64,000 bases of DNA from an uncultured Eubacteriales bacterium (GTDB lineage Bacteria > Bacillota > Clostridia > Lachnospirales > Lachnospiraceae). Location: assembly GCA_900319795.1 (NCBI GenBank), contig ONPU01000009.1, forward strand, positions 1 to 64,000, read 5' to 3'. Below, piece after piece: positions 51,338 to 59,421 of this stretch. Position 1 is the stretch's first letter, and every line of letters starts with the position of its first letter. Made by a program: the position numbers and the translations under genes. The notes under the pieces are model-generated. The model was not told the DNA's origin, searched no databases, and was given only the letters and a program-made list of their open reading frames with translations.

Positions 51338-52789
51338 TTACTCCAGAACTTTTCGCTCGAGTGAAAGCATCTTCCGCGTAAAGTCATATCCTCCGCAGAA
51401 CAGTTCGTCTTCGTATTCGCAGATCAGCCATCCGTCAAATCCCTCTTCTTTTACGATCGGAAGGATCTTTTCATACGGAATGCTCGGTTCGAGACCGTCT
51501 TCTCCGAGATAGTGGAACTTGCAGTGAATCTCGAAGGTATAGGGCAGAATATAGCGCAGTTCATCAAGGAGGCGCGGCAGCTCATCCGGATTGGTGAACT
51601 GGACAAAACCGTACATGCCGGCCACAGCGGTCATAATGGCCGGATGTGCGCCGAGCTCTCCAAGCTTCTCCATCGTCTCTTCCTGAGATTTTCCCGCCGC
51701 GCGCATTTGAGCCGCGATCTCAAGATGCTCCTCTTTCACTCCCGCTTTAATAGCTTTCAGCCATTGCGGCTTATTGGGATGGATCGCAAGGAACCCGAAG
51801 TCCGTTACAAAGCCGAGGTATTTTGATCCGAGGCGGTCAATCACCTTCACATACTCCTGAATGGCAGCCGTCTTCGGCGTCTCCGGATTGTGAATCTCGA
51901 TGCCGCACTTGACATCGAAAAGCTTTGCGTAAGGCTCCAGCTTCTCAAAGGCCGTCGCGGGCATCATGTACTGGACACGCATCGTATGGCAGCCGAGTTT
52001 ATTGGCCGTCTTCAGATCGATGATCGCGTCCGCCACCATCTCGTCATCCGTGAGGTTTCTGTCCGGGCGCATGCCCTTGTCCTGATTCGCGCCGTAGCCG
52101 ACGGGGCCGATCCCGTATTTTGCCTTCAAAGATGCCACCAGGCCGAGGAATTCATCCGAAACATTCGGGTATTCCGGAATCATCTGGCTGCCGACGATCT
52201 CATATCCTTTCGCTCCGGCCAGATACGCTTCGCGTACACAGTCCTCAAAATCATACTTGTACTGCGCGTATTCCGTTGTGTAGCAAAACAGCGTCGCGCC
52301 AAGCTTTGCTCCTTTTACTTCCGGGGCGTACGATGCGGGGATTTCCCTTGCTTCCTCTTCGGGAAGCGTGACCTTCACTTTTTCTCCGGCATCCAGAGGC
52401 ATATATGTATGCCCCGGTCCGATCTGCATATAGGGAATCCTGAGCATCAGCTTCAGCTCCAGCTCGTGTTCTCCCGGAGCAATGCCGCCCTCTTTTATCA
52501 CGCGGATCTTTGCGGGCTCCACCTGACTCCAGAATTCCGTCGTCGCCCATTTGATGCGGTAGACCGGCATCTCCTTGCCTTTCAGTTCGAACGTCATATC
52601 CGTCTCCGGTATCTGTTCGCCGTCCAACCATACCTCGAATACCTCTATGCAGGACAGATAATGCCCGCGGTAATACGCCAGTTGAATGTCAAATTCGAAC
52701 CCGTTCTTTCTGCCGTTAATGTAATAGCTTTTGAATGTACTTTTTTTAATAATCTCGTCATTCAGTTTAAAACGCATAGCAAATGCCAT
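51338..52789 (-). CDS. Single-chain C-glycoside deglycosidase: beta domain fused to alpha TIM barrel
   Basis: Residues 1-150 match the beta subunit family (GFEFDIQLAYYRGHYLS at 30-46 and KEGGIAPGEH at 99-108). Residues 160-483 form the alpha-type TIM barrel with candidate metal ligands Glu298 (GIEIHNPE), Asp330 (VTDFGF), His422 (EIHCKF) and Glu458 (ICEYED). AAGGAGG lies seven bases before the ATG and the frame is continuous, so this is one protein. The 483 residues equal a beta plus an alpha subunit. It follows the separate beta and alpha genes by 84 bases, so the operon encodes two deglycosidases, perhaps for different aglycones or steps. Family assignment is by shared motifs. Confidence 0.82.
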   Translation of the reverse strand: MAFAMRFKLNDEIIKKSTFKSYYINGRKNGFEFDIQLAYYRGHYLSCIEVFEVWLDGEQIPETDMTFELKGKEMPVYRIKWATTEFWSQVEPAKIRVIKEGGIAPGEHELELKLMLRIPYMQIGPGHTYMPLDAGEKVKVTLPEEEAREIPASYAPEVKGAKLGATLFCYTTEYAQYKYDFEDCVREAYLAGAKGYEIVGSQMIPEYPNVSDEFLGLVASLKAKYGIGPVGYGANQDKGMRPDRNLTDDEMVADAIIDLKTANKLGCHTMRVQYMMPATAFEKLEPYAKLFDVKCGIEIHNPETPKTAAIQEYVKVIDRLGSKYLGFVTDFGFLAIHPNKPQWLKAIKAGVKEEHLEIAAQMRAAGKSQEETMEKLGELGAHPAIMTAVAGMYGFVQFTNPDELPRLLDELRYILPYTFEIHCKFHYLGEDGLEPSIPYEKILPIVKEEGFDGWLICEYEDELFCGGYDFTRKMLSLERKVLE

Positions 52790-52873
52790 CGGACTTCCTC
52801 CTTGCCGCCCTCTCCTTAAGGATCCTCTTTAAAAATGAGGGCGCCTCAACGACGCACTTATCATGGTTTCTTT

Positions 52874-53938
52874 TCAGTCGGCTTCTCCGCAAAGTCTCTT
52901 CAGCATCTCGTGATGACGTCTGACCTGTTCCACTTCATCCACAAGATACTCTACACCGCGATCCTGCTGGTCTCTCTGGCCTTCGAATTCGGAATCGATA
53001 TAGCCGTCGAAACCGCCTTCCAGCAGATATTTGATCGGCGTCGCGTAGTCAATGCACTTATCCTCGTACTGTCCCGGCTTGCCCGGAATCTCGGTCATGT
53101 TGTAGAACTTGCCGTGAATACTGATGATGTACGGAATGATATCCTTGATGTCTTCAGGCTGGCAGCAGGGTTTATGCAGCGCGAGGCGGTCGATGCTGTT
53201 CACCGGAATGCCGTGTCCCGGGAACTTCTCGTCCACGACATCGATCAATTCGTCGTGCTTGTATTCCGGAGCGTGCTCGAGGATGAAATCGACCGCGTCC
53301 TGGTTATGGCAGTGTCTGCGGATATACTCGATCGACACTTCAGACGGAGCAAACTGGAAAATACCGAAATCCGGAACGAGGCCGACATACGGGCTGCCGG
53401 TTCTTAGGCGAAGCTCCAGCATCTCGTCCACGGCATTGAAGTTAATTCCGGCCGCCATGCCTTTGGTCGCCTTATCGTGTACAGTGCCCGGCTTGATCGG
53501 CCACGGCGCATGAATCTCCTTGCCGATGCGGACGTCATATTTTTCCGCTTCCGGAATGCACATCTCGATGACTTCAATCGGAACGAGAACGAGGCAGCGG
53601 ACATTTTTAAAGCCCATCTTCGCGGCCAGGCGGATATCATTTTTCAGATGTTCCGCTGCTTCGCGATAATTCATGACATGATCCCGGAACTGGTGAACAT
53701 CCAGATAGACATCCATCGTCACGGCGTTCATATTGTAACGGGCGAGGTAATTTCTCCAATCATAGATAAACTGCTCCGACGGGAACGGATAGTCCCGGAT
53801 CAGCTGCTGGTTGATAATCTCGATTCCGTCTGTTCCGAGTCCTTCGCGAACTTCGCGGACCTGGGCTTTCCAGTCCATCTTTCCGAAGAACTGGGCCTGC
53901 TGATAGCTGTATAAGGATACACCTCTCTTAATTGCCAT
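52874..53938 (-). CDS. C-glycoside deglycosidase alpha subunit, second set
   Basis: The 354-residue TIM barrel has the same ligand series as the other two sets: Glu141 (GKEIHAPW), Asp190 (LVPDFGIF), His275 (SIHGKFYNM) and Glu317 (IDSEFEG). It is about 60 residues longer than the alpha subunit at 18354. Part of the excess is an insert after the DFG segment (about 200-265) that could alter substrate access. Its ATG overlaps the beta stop by one base, a sign of translational coupling and a stoichiometric complex. No signal peptide. It needs a 3-keto substrate if the known mechanism applies, and no oxidoreductase gene is in this operon. Confidence 0.83.
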   Translation of the reverse strand: MAIKRGVSLYSYQQAQFFGKMDWKAQVREVREGLGTDGIEIINQQLIRDYPFPSEQFIYDWRNYLARYNMNAVTMDVYLDVHQFRDHVMNYREAAEHLKNDIRLAAKMGFKNVRCLVLVPIEVIEMCIPEAEKYDVRIGKEIHAPWPIKPGTVHDKATKGMAAGINFNAVDEMLELRLRTGSPYVGLVPDFGIFQFAPSEVSIEYIRRHCHNQDAVDFILEHAPEYKHDELIDVVDEKFPGHGIPVNSIDRLALHKPCCQPEDIKDIIPYIISIHGKFYNMTEIPGKPGQYEDKCIDYATPIKYLLEGGFDGYIDSEFEGQRDQQDRGVEYLVDEVEQVRRHHEMLKRLCGEAD

Positions 53939-54414
53939 TACGCGTTGCCTCCTTCCTGAAGTTCGAGATCAAATTCGCTGACCGTCTCCGTCTTGCCGCC
54001 GCCTTCCGCGCTTCCCGGCTTCGGTACGGGCGGGTTCTTTACCCACTCTTCATCCCATGGCATATAGCCGTACTGGGCCAGAATGCTCTGCAGAATTCCG
54101 ATCTTATGCCTTCCGGGAGCAAGGCCTCCCTCTTTTTTCACATGGACGATGCCCGCGTCGTCATAGTTCCAGTGTTCCCAGACACAGGTCTTCAGTTCTT
54201 CATAAGTACGCGGCGCTTTCCCGTTGATCTCGAAGGTTTGAAGTTCACGGCCGTATTCCGTTCCGTCCACGTTGATGTAATAGCCGTTTACCAGAGACAG
54301 GAAGCACCCGCGGTAATCCGCTATACGCACCGCGAACTGGAATCCGATCGCTTTCCCGTCCGCGTCATAATCATTCCTCAGACTGTCCGGTTTGATGAGA
54401 AACGCATCAAACAT
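53938..54414 (-). CDS. C-glycoside deglycosidase beta subunit, second set
   Basis: The 158-residue protein shares the GFQFAVRIADYRGCFLS and KKEGGLAPGRH signatures with the beta gene at 17898 and the fused N-terminus. It ends with a Pro- and Gly-rich tail (about 126-158) absent from the other two. AAGGAGG lies nine bases before the ATG. Its stop overlaps the alpha start. It begins the catalytic part of the operon, 79 bases after the YesL gene, with an AT-rich gap that could hold a secondary promoter. Confidence 0.85.
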   Translation of the reverse strand: MFDAFLIKPDSLRNDYDADGKAIGFQFAVRIADYRGCFLSLVNGYYINVDGTEYGRELQTFEINGKAPRTYEELKTCVWEHWNYDDAGIVHVKKEGGLAPGRHKIGILQSILAQYGYMPWDEEWVKNPPVPKPGSAEGGGKTETVSEFDLELQEGGNA

Positions 54415-54493
54415 TCTTCATTTCCTCCTTCTCTTCGTAAATCTGTAATAGTTAGATGATTGTTACGTCATTTTCGTTTTAGAAAATGTATTC

Positions 54494-55189
54494 TCAATGA
54501 CTGCCATTGTCTTCGCCCGTCTGCTCTTCCTGATCGTAGTCGTTCTTCCACTCCATATTCCGCTCATCCTCTTCCCTGCGCTGTTCCGGTGTCATATTTC
54601 TCCGAAATGCGCGTTCGATGAGTTCACTCGAAAGCCACATGGCGACTCCCGGCATAAGGAGCACCAGCGGTGGCATCAGCCAGATCACGAACGCGGCCCC
54701 CGCGAAAGCCAGAAGGATCAGAATATCAAAAGGAAGATTGCCGGCTGTCAGGTACAGGGCATTTTTCATCATACGACCCGTCGTATTCTCAAACCGGGCC
54801 ACGCACGCGAAAACCCAGATCGCATAGAGCCCGATCAGGATCAGTACGGCACGGATCAGAATTTCCAGACCTCCGACGGCTTTGCCGGCAGCCACAAGTG
54901 TTCTCACTGCCCCGATGTTCAATACGAGCACGATGATCATGGCAAGCAAAATCAGCCAGATCTTAGTCGCCTGACTGAAGTTTCTTTTAAAGCTTTCCCA
55001 AAATGAAGACACTGTATAACCGCGGCTGTATTTCAGGTTTTTCTGAATCGTATAGTAAAATGCCGCTGTGGACGCCCCCGCCGTAAATACGGGTACTGAG
55101 AACAGAAGCCACAAAAATGTAACGACGATCAGCGACCCGAGCTTCATAACGCCCGACATCAGGGGACTGTCAAAACTGAATAATTTCAT
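54494..55189 (-). CDS. YesL/DUF624 membrane protein
   Basis: The 231-residue protein has about five hydrophobic helices and the typical start FSFDSPLMSGVMKLGSLIVVTFLW, GASTAAFYYTIQK and a charged C-terminal tail. The start is the ATG at 55189, where family homology begins, not the GTG at 55228. The nearest GGAG is farther away than usual, and a hairpin at 55216-55255 lies just upstream, so translation may be weak or regulated. YesL-type genes commonly accompany sugar ABC importer genes, as here, but the molecular role is not established. It lies between the second permease gene and the deglycosidase genes. Confidence 0.8.
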   Translation of the reverse strand: MKLFSFDSPLMSGVMKLGSLIVVTFLWLLFSVPVFTAGASTAAFYYTIQKNLKYSRGYTVSSFWESFKRNFSQATKIWLILLAMIIVLVLNIGAVRTLVAAGKAVGGLEILIRAVLILIGLYAIWVFACVARFENTTGRMMKNALYLTAGNLPFDILILLAFAGAAFVIWLMPPLVLLMPGVAMWLSSELIERAFRRNMTPEQRREEDERNMEWKNDYDQEEQTGEDNGSH

Positions 55190-55215
55190 CCGATGAATAC
55201 GTCTCCAAATAAACA

Positions 55216-55255
55216 ACAGAAGCCACAAAGGGCATCCTCCCCTTGTGACTTCTGT
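55216..55255 (-). promoter_or_regulatory. Intra-operon hairpin between permease and YesL genes
   Basis: ACAGAAG-C-CACAA pairs with TTGTG-A-CTTCTGT, with an inner GGG/CCC step. On the minus strand it is followed by TGTTTATTT, a weak T-tract. It could attenuate transcription into the YesL and deglycosidase genes. Confidence 0.6.
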
Positions 55256-55267
55256 AACAGAATCCGA

Positions 55268-56179
55268 TTATTCCTTCACGCCGCCAAGAGCGATACCTGC
55301 AATAAAGGCCTTCTGGAAGAAGGGGTACAATACCATGATCGGGATGACGCCGATCACAGCCATCGCCATACGGATGGAGGAACCCGGCATCTTCGCGGAC
55401 TGCGCCGCGGCTTCCGCCGATGCGGAGGCAAGTGATGCCAGCGTACTGATGTTATCAATGATGCTCTTCAAATACTGCTGCAGAGCATAGAGTTTCATAT
55501 CCGTGATATAGTACAGACCGTTGGTCCAGTCGTTCCAGTAGCCGAGACCTACCATGAGGCCGATCGTCGCCAGAATCGGAAGGGACAGCGGGAGCACGAT
55601 CTTGAAGTAGATATAGAGCTCGCCGGCGCCGTCAATCTTCGCAGCCTCCACAAGGGCCGGATGGATGTTCGACGCAAAGTTGTTCTTGTACAAAATGATA
55701 TAGAAACCGTTAAAGAGCAGCGTCGGAATCAGCAGTGCCAGAATACTGTTCTTCATATGGAAGAGCTGCGTATACATGATGTAGCTCGGCACAATACCGC
55801 CGTTGAACAGCATCGTGAAGAATACCAGGAAGGTCAGAAGTCTGCCTCTCTTATAGTCTGCGCGGCTCATAACCCATCCGAGCATCGGGCCGATCAGAAG
55901 TGAAACCGTTGTGCCCACGATCGTGATAAAGAATGTAATTCCGTACGACCTCAACACCTGCTTGCCGTTGGATTTGAAGAGGTACTCATACGCATAGGCA
56001 GAGAACTTTCTCGGCCAGAAGTTGTACCCCTCACGGAGCAGTGTACTCTCTTCCGTAAGCGATGAGGAAACAAGAAGGATAAAAGGTACAATCGCGCAGA
56101 ATGCGAAAATCGCCAGAATAATAATGATAATTGCCTGATAAGTACGGTCAGCCGGGGATTTTACACTAGAATCTTCCAT
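55268..56179 (-). CDS. Carbohydrate ABC importer permease, LplC/MalG-like
   Basis: The 303-residue inner membrane permease has six hydrophobic helices and the EAA loop EAAKIDGAGELYIYFKIVLPL that contacts the ATPase. The ATG at 56179 is preferred, because AGGAGG lies eight bases upstream. The ATG two codons earlier at 56185 is only two bases from that site. It follows the larger permease gene by 21 bases. As in other systems of this class, no ATPase gene is present, so a shared MsmK-type ATPase elsewhere is expected. Together with the lipoprotein at 57652 it should import an oligosaccharide or glycoside for the deglycosidases. Confidence 0.88.
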   Translation of the reverse strand: MEDSSVKSPADRTYQAIIIIILAIFAFCAIVPFILLVSSSLTEESTLLREGYNFWPRKFSAYAYEYLFKSNGKQVLRSYGITFFITIVGTTVSLLIGPMLGWVMSRADYKRGRLLTFLVFFTMLFNGGIVPSYIMYTQLFHMKNSILALLIPTLLFNGFYIILYKNNFASNIHPALVEAAKIDGAGELYIYFKIVLPLSLPILATIGLMVGLGYWNDWTNGLYYITDMKLYALQQYLKSIIDNISTLASLASASAEAAAQSAKMPGSSIRMAMAVIGVIPIMVLYPFFQKAFIAGIALGGVKE

Positions 56180-56200
56180 ATTCATGTCCTCCTTTCCTTC

Positions 56201-57571
56201 TTAGAATAATGCGTTCTGCTCATCGACCCTGCGGACGATGGAGTTGACAACCATGACCAGGATAAATCCGACGATCGCCTGATAGGTCGATGCAGCGGAA
56301 GACACGCCGATGTTGTTCATGGTCATGAGGAAACGGTACACATAGGTATCAATCGTATCCGTCACGGATCTCAGTGCGCCGGAATCCAGCGGGACCTGAT
56401 AGAAAAGACCGAAGTCCGAATACATGATACGGCCGACCTGAAGCATAAACAGAGTCATGATTGTGGGCTTTAAAAGCGGCAGCGTGATGAACTTGATTTT
56501 CTGCCATCTGGTTGCGCCGTCGATCGAAGCCGCTTCATAGATGCTCTTGTCGATGCCGACGATCGAAGACAGGAAGATAATTCCGTTGTAACCGGCCATC
56601 TTCCAGATGTTGATAAAGATCAGCACGAACGGCCAGTACTTCGGTTCACTGTAGAAGTTGATGTTTGTTCCGAGTACGTGGTTGACAAGACCCGCGTCAT
56701 TGGAGAAGAACGCATAGACGATGTAGGCCACAATAACGTAACTGATCAGCTGCGGCAGCAGAATGCTCGTCTGGAAGAACTTCTGCAGAATGCTGCTCAT
56801 GATGTCCGAAAGGCAGATGCCCACGACCACGCCGACGATGATGCCGAGCACGATGAACGCAATATTGTAGAGCAATGTGTTCTTCGTAATCTTGAAAGCA
56901 TCCGATGCCAGAATTCCTCCCGATGCCGAAACGAACAGGGGTTTGAAATTGTTAAGGCCGTTCCACGGGCTCTTGAAGATACCGACGCTGTAGTCGATCT
57001 TCTTGAACGCAATCATAATACCAGCCATCGGAATATAGTTGTTGATGAAGAAGTAAAGCATGCCGGGCACTGCCATGAAATCCAGTGCGGAGAGAACTTT
57101 CATCTTCCACAGCGCCCACAGAGTCCAGATCAGAACCAGGAATCCGCATATAAGAGCGATAATGCTGCCCACGGAAACCGTGATGTTCTTGCCTTTCGAA
57201 ATCTGTCCGGAGATAGAAGACGCAAAGAACATATTGCAGGCAAGCGAAACAATTGAAGCTGCGGCTGCAATCAGCATGCCCTTATCCGCTGAAAAAACAC
57301 TGCACAGAACACCTGCCAGAATGATTGCGACCGCAGCCACAAGCATCAGGATTACCGGTACGCTCGGCGTCAGAACAACTTTTCCTCCACAGATCGTTTT
57401 ACCGCTGATCAGCGACATACCTGACAGCGTATATCGTGCTTTTTTATAGGTATATCCCACAAACGGAAGGAAAGTCATGACCCCCATGACAAGGCCTGCC
57501 AGAATCAGTTCGATTCTAAGCGACTTTTCTCCTGCTTCAGGAATACGCATTAGAGAAGACTTTTTGTCCAC
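56201..57571 (-). CDS. Carbohydrate ABC importer permease, LplB-like, with extra N-terminal membrane domain
   Basis: The C-terminal 290 residues are a normal permease with the EAA loop EAASIDGATRWQKIKFITLPL. Before them, residues 1-165 add four to five extra hydrophobic helices that are not part of the usual fold (standard length is about 300). The start is the GTG at 57571, eight bases after AAGGGAGG. An ATG at 57643 would begin inside a strong hairpin region and lacks a site. The role of the added domain is unknown. It could aid assembly, lipoprotein docking or sensing. It is the second gene of the importer operon, after the lipoprotein. Confidence 0.85.
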   Translation of the reverse strand: MDKKSSLMRIPEAGEKSLRIELILAGLVMGVMTFLPFVGYTYKKARYTLSGMSLISGKTICGGKVVLTPSVPVILMLVAAVAIILAGVLCSVFSADKGMLIAAAASIVSLACNMFFASSISGQISKGKNITVSVGSIIALICGFLVLIWTLWALWKMKVLSALDFMAVPGMLYFFINNYIPMAGIMIAFKKIDYSVGIFKSPWNGLNNFKPLFVSASGGILASDAFKITKNTLLYNIAFIVLGIIVGVVVGICLSDIMSSILQKFFQTSILLPQLISYVIVAYIVYAFFSNDAGLVNHVLGTNINFYSEPKYWPFVLIFINIWKMAGYNGIIFLSSIVGIDKSIYEAASIDGATRWQKIKFITLPLLKPTIMTLFMLQVGRIMYSDFGLFYQVPLDSGALRSVTDTIDTYVYRFLMTMNNIGVSSAASTYQAIVGFILVMVVNSIVRRVDEQNALF

Positions 57572-57604
57572 TTCAGATACCTCCCTTGCCGGATTTGAAT
57601 CAGT

Positions 57605-57628
57605 AAGGAGCGCGCGGGCGCGCCCCTT
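57605..57628 (-). promoter_or_regulatory. GC-rich hairpin between lipoprotein and permease genes
   Basis: AAGGAGCGCG pairs with CGCGCCCCTT (one mismatch) around a four-base loop, 24 bases after the lipoprotein stop. No T-tract follows. Hairpins at this place protect the 3' end of binding-protein mRNA and reduce permease output in other ABC operons. Confidence 0.65.
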
Positions 57629-57651
57629 CTGTACTTTAATCATTCCGTAAT

Positions 57652-59421
57652 TTACTTAGATGCAAGCCATTCATCCAGCTGTGCCTGATAGGTATCAAGC
57701 AATGTCTGCATGCCGGCGCCGTACAGTTCGCTGACGAATTTCTCAAGCTGAGCATCCGTATCGGAAACCGTACCTGCGCTGAGCGGCGGATAATAAGTAT
57801 CGACAACGTTCTTGACCGCCGCTACCGTATCAGCCACATCCGTTGCGTCTACAGCAAAGCCGAAGTACTTGGAAACTTCCAGTTCCGCATTCGCGGCCTT
57901 CTGGCGTTCACGAAGAGTTTCCGCATCATCAGAATCCCACGGAATCGTTTCCAGACGGTTGCCATAGAGGAAGTCTGCCGTATGATAAGCGTTTTGTTCA
58001 TTCATGCCTTCTGCGTAAGTTGCGGTACCCTTGTCTGTTCTGACCCAGTCAACGCCTTCCACACCCCAGGCGATGGTATCTCTGTATTCCGGATCATCCC
58101 AGATGAGGTTCAGAAGGGCTACTGCGCGGTCCTGGTCAACCGTTGTGACCGGTACACACATACCGAACTTGGTGAAGGAAGCCGTATTGACCTTGCACGG
58201 AGTGATGTCAACCTGGATATCCGGGAATCCTGTCTGAGACTCAACAAGCGCCTGGTTGCCCATCTCGACCGCGTGCATCATGCCCATACCGACCTGGTTC
58301 TTGATCAGAGTCGAGCCATAGTCCTGAGCCGTCTGTGCATCTTTGTAGATGAGGCCGGCATCATACCAGTCTTTGACCATGCGGATGCCATCCTGCCATT
58401 TTTCATTTTCAAAATAGCACTTGACCTTATCGTCTGCCGGATCAATGTAGATATACTGATAGCTGTCACCGCCGCAGTCAAGCCATTCCGCATCGGCGAA
58501 GCTGCCGTTGCCTACAGCATAAGGCTGAGGAGTCAGAACCGTGCCCTGGTTGTCCATGTTGACGAATCCGTTGATATCCGGATTTGCTTCCACAGCCTTC
58601 GCGACCGCTTCCTTGACTTCATCAAAGCTGGTCGCATTCTTGATGGCATCCGCCACACCGGCTGCTTCCATGAGGTCGCCTCTGATATCAATCGAGCATG
58701 TTCCGGACATATCCTGCAGAACGCCGACGCCGTAGACACCGCCGTCTCTGGAAGTCGCTTCCAGATAGTCGGTATCCGCATCCGGTCTCATATACTTCAG
58801 GATGCCCTGGCCATATTCTTCGAGAGATTCAGAAATGTCGCAAAGCTGCTTCTGATTCATGAAGGACTGATAGCCGGCTGCCGGGATCGGTGTGAACATG
58901 ACGAGGTCAAGCTGTTCGCCGCCCTGAAGCATCATAGGAACCTGTGTGATATAGGAGCCGCCGTCGAACCAGGTATAGTCGACTGTCGCATTGATTTTTG
59001 CAAGAGAGATCTCATTGAGTTTTTCTTCGATATGGTCTGTAATATCCGACGGGATCGGGCCGAGGGCCATCAGCGCAACCTTCAGTTCCACCGGGTCATC
59101 GTCAAAATCGATGTCGCCGACCGGGGCTGATTCTTCTGCCGCTTCAGCTTCTTCTGCCGGAGCTTCTTCCGCTGCTTCCTCTTCAGCCGGTGCTTCTTCT
59201 TCAACAGCTTCTTCCGCCGGGGCTTCTTCTTCAGCCGCTGCTTCTTCTTCAACCGCTGCTTCTTCTTCAGCCGGAGCTTCCTCTTCAGCCGGAGCTTCCT
59301 CCTCAGCTGCCGCCTCCGTTGCCGCTTCTCCTGCCGGTGCGGCTTCCTCTGCACCGCAGCCTGCAAGGAGGGACATTCCCATTGCTGCAGTCAAAAGCAG
59401 TGCTACGATCTTTTTCTTCAT
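57652..59421 (-). CDS. Solute-binding lipoprotein of the C-glycoside-linked ABC importer
   Basis: The 589-residue protein has a signal with lipobox LLAGC, then a low-complexity acidic linker of about 80 residues (EEEAPAEEEA-type repeats), then a solute-binding domain with QVPMMLQGGEQLDLVMFTP and a DUF3502-like end. The start is the ATG at 59421, six bases after AAAGGAG. Earlier in-frame starts give no signal peptide. It is closely related to the lipoprotein at 38081. It heads an importer, YesL, deglycosidase and GH3 series, so a plant C- or O-glycoside is the likely ligand. The long linker could lift the domain through the cell wall. Confidence 0.9.
   Translation of the reverse strand: MKKKIVALLLTAAMGMSLLAGCGAEEAAPAGEAATEAAAEEEAPAEEEAPAEEEAAVEEEAAAEEEAPAEEAVEEEAPAEEEAAEEAPAEEAEAAEESAPVGDIDFDDDPVELKVALMALGPIPSDITDHIEEKLNEISLAKINATVDYTWFDGGSYITQVPMMLQGGEQLDLVMFTPIPAAGYQSFMNQKQLCDISESLEEYGQGILKYMRPDADTDYLEATSRDGGVYGVGVLQDMSGTCSIDIRGDLMEAAGVADAIKNATSFDEVKEAVAKAVEANPDINGFVNMDNQGTVLTPQPYAVGNGSFADAEWLDCGGDSYQYIYIDPADDKVKCYFENEKWQDGIRMVKDWYDAGLIYKDAQTAQDYGSTLIKNQVGMGMMHAVEMGNQALVESQTGFPDIQVDITPCKVNTASFTKFGMCVPVTTVDQDRAVALLNLIWDDPEYRDTIAWGVEGVDWVRTDKGTATYAEGMNEQNAYHTADFLYGNRLETIPWDSDDAETLRERQKAANAELEVSKYFGFAVDATDVADTVAAVKNVVDTYYPPLSAGTVSDTDAQLEKFVSELYGAGMQTLLDTYQAQLDEWLASK

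Noticed and set aside
59082-59366. Lys/Arg-rich frame in the lipoprotein linker region
   Set aside because: It is an alternative reading of the acidic low-complexity repeat and has no start site.
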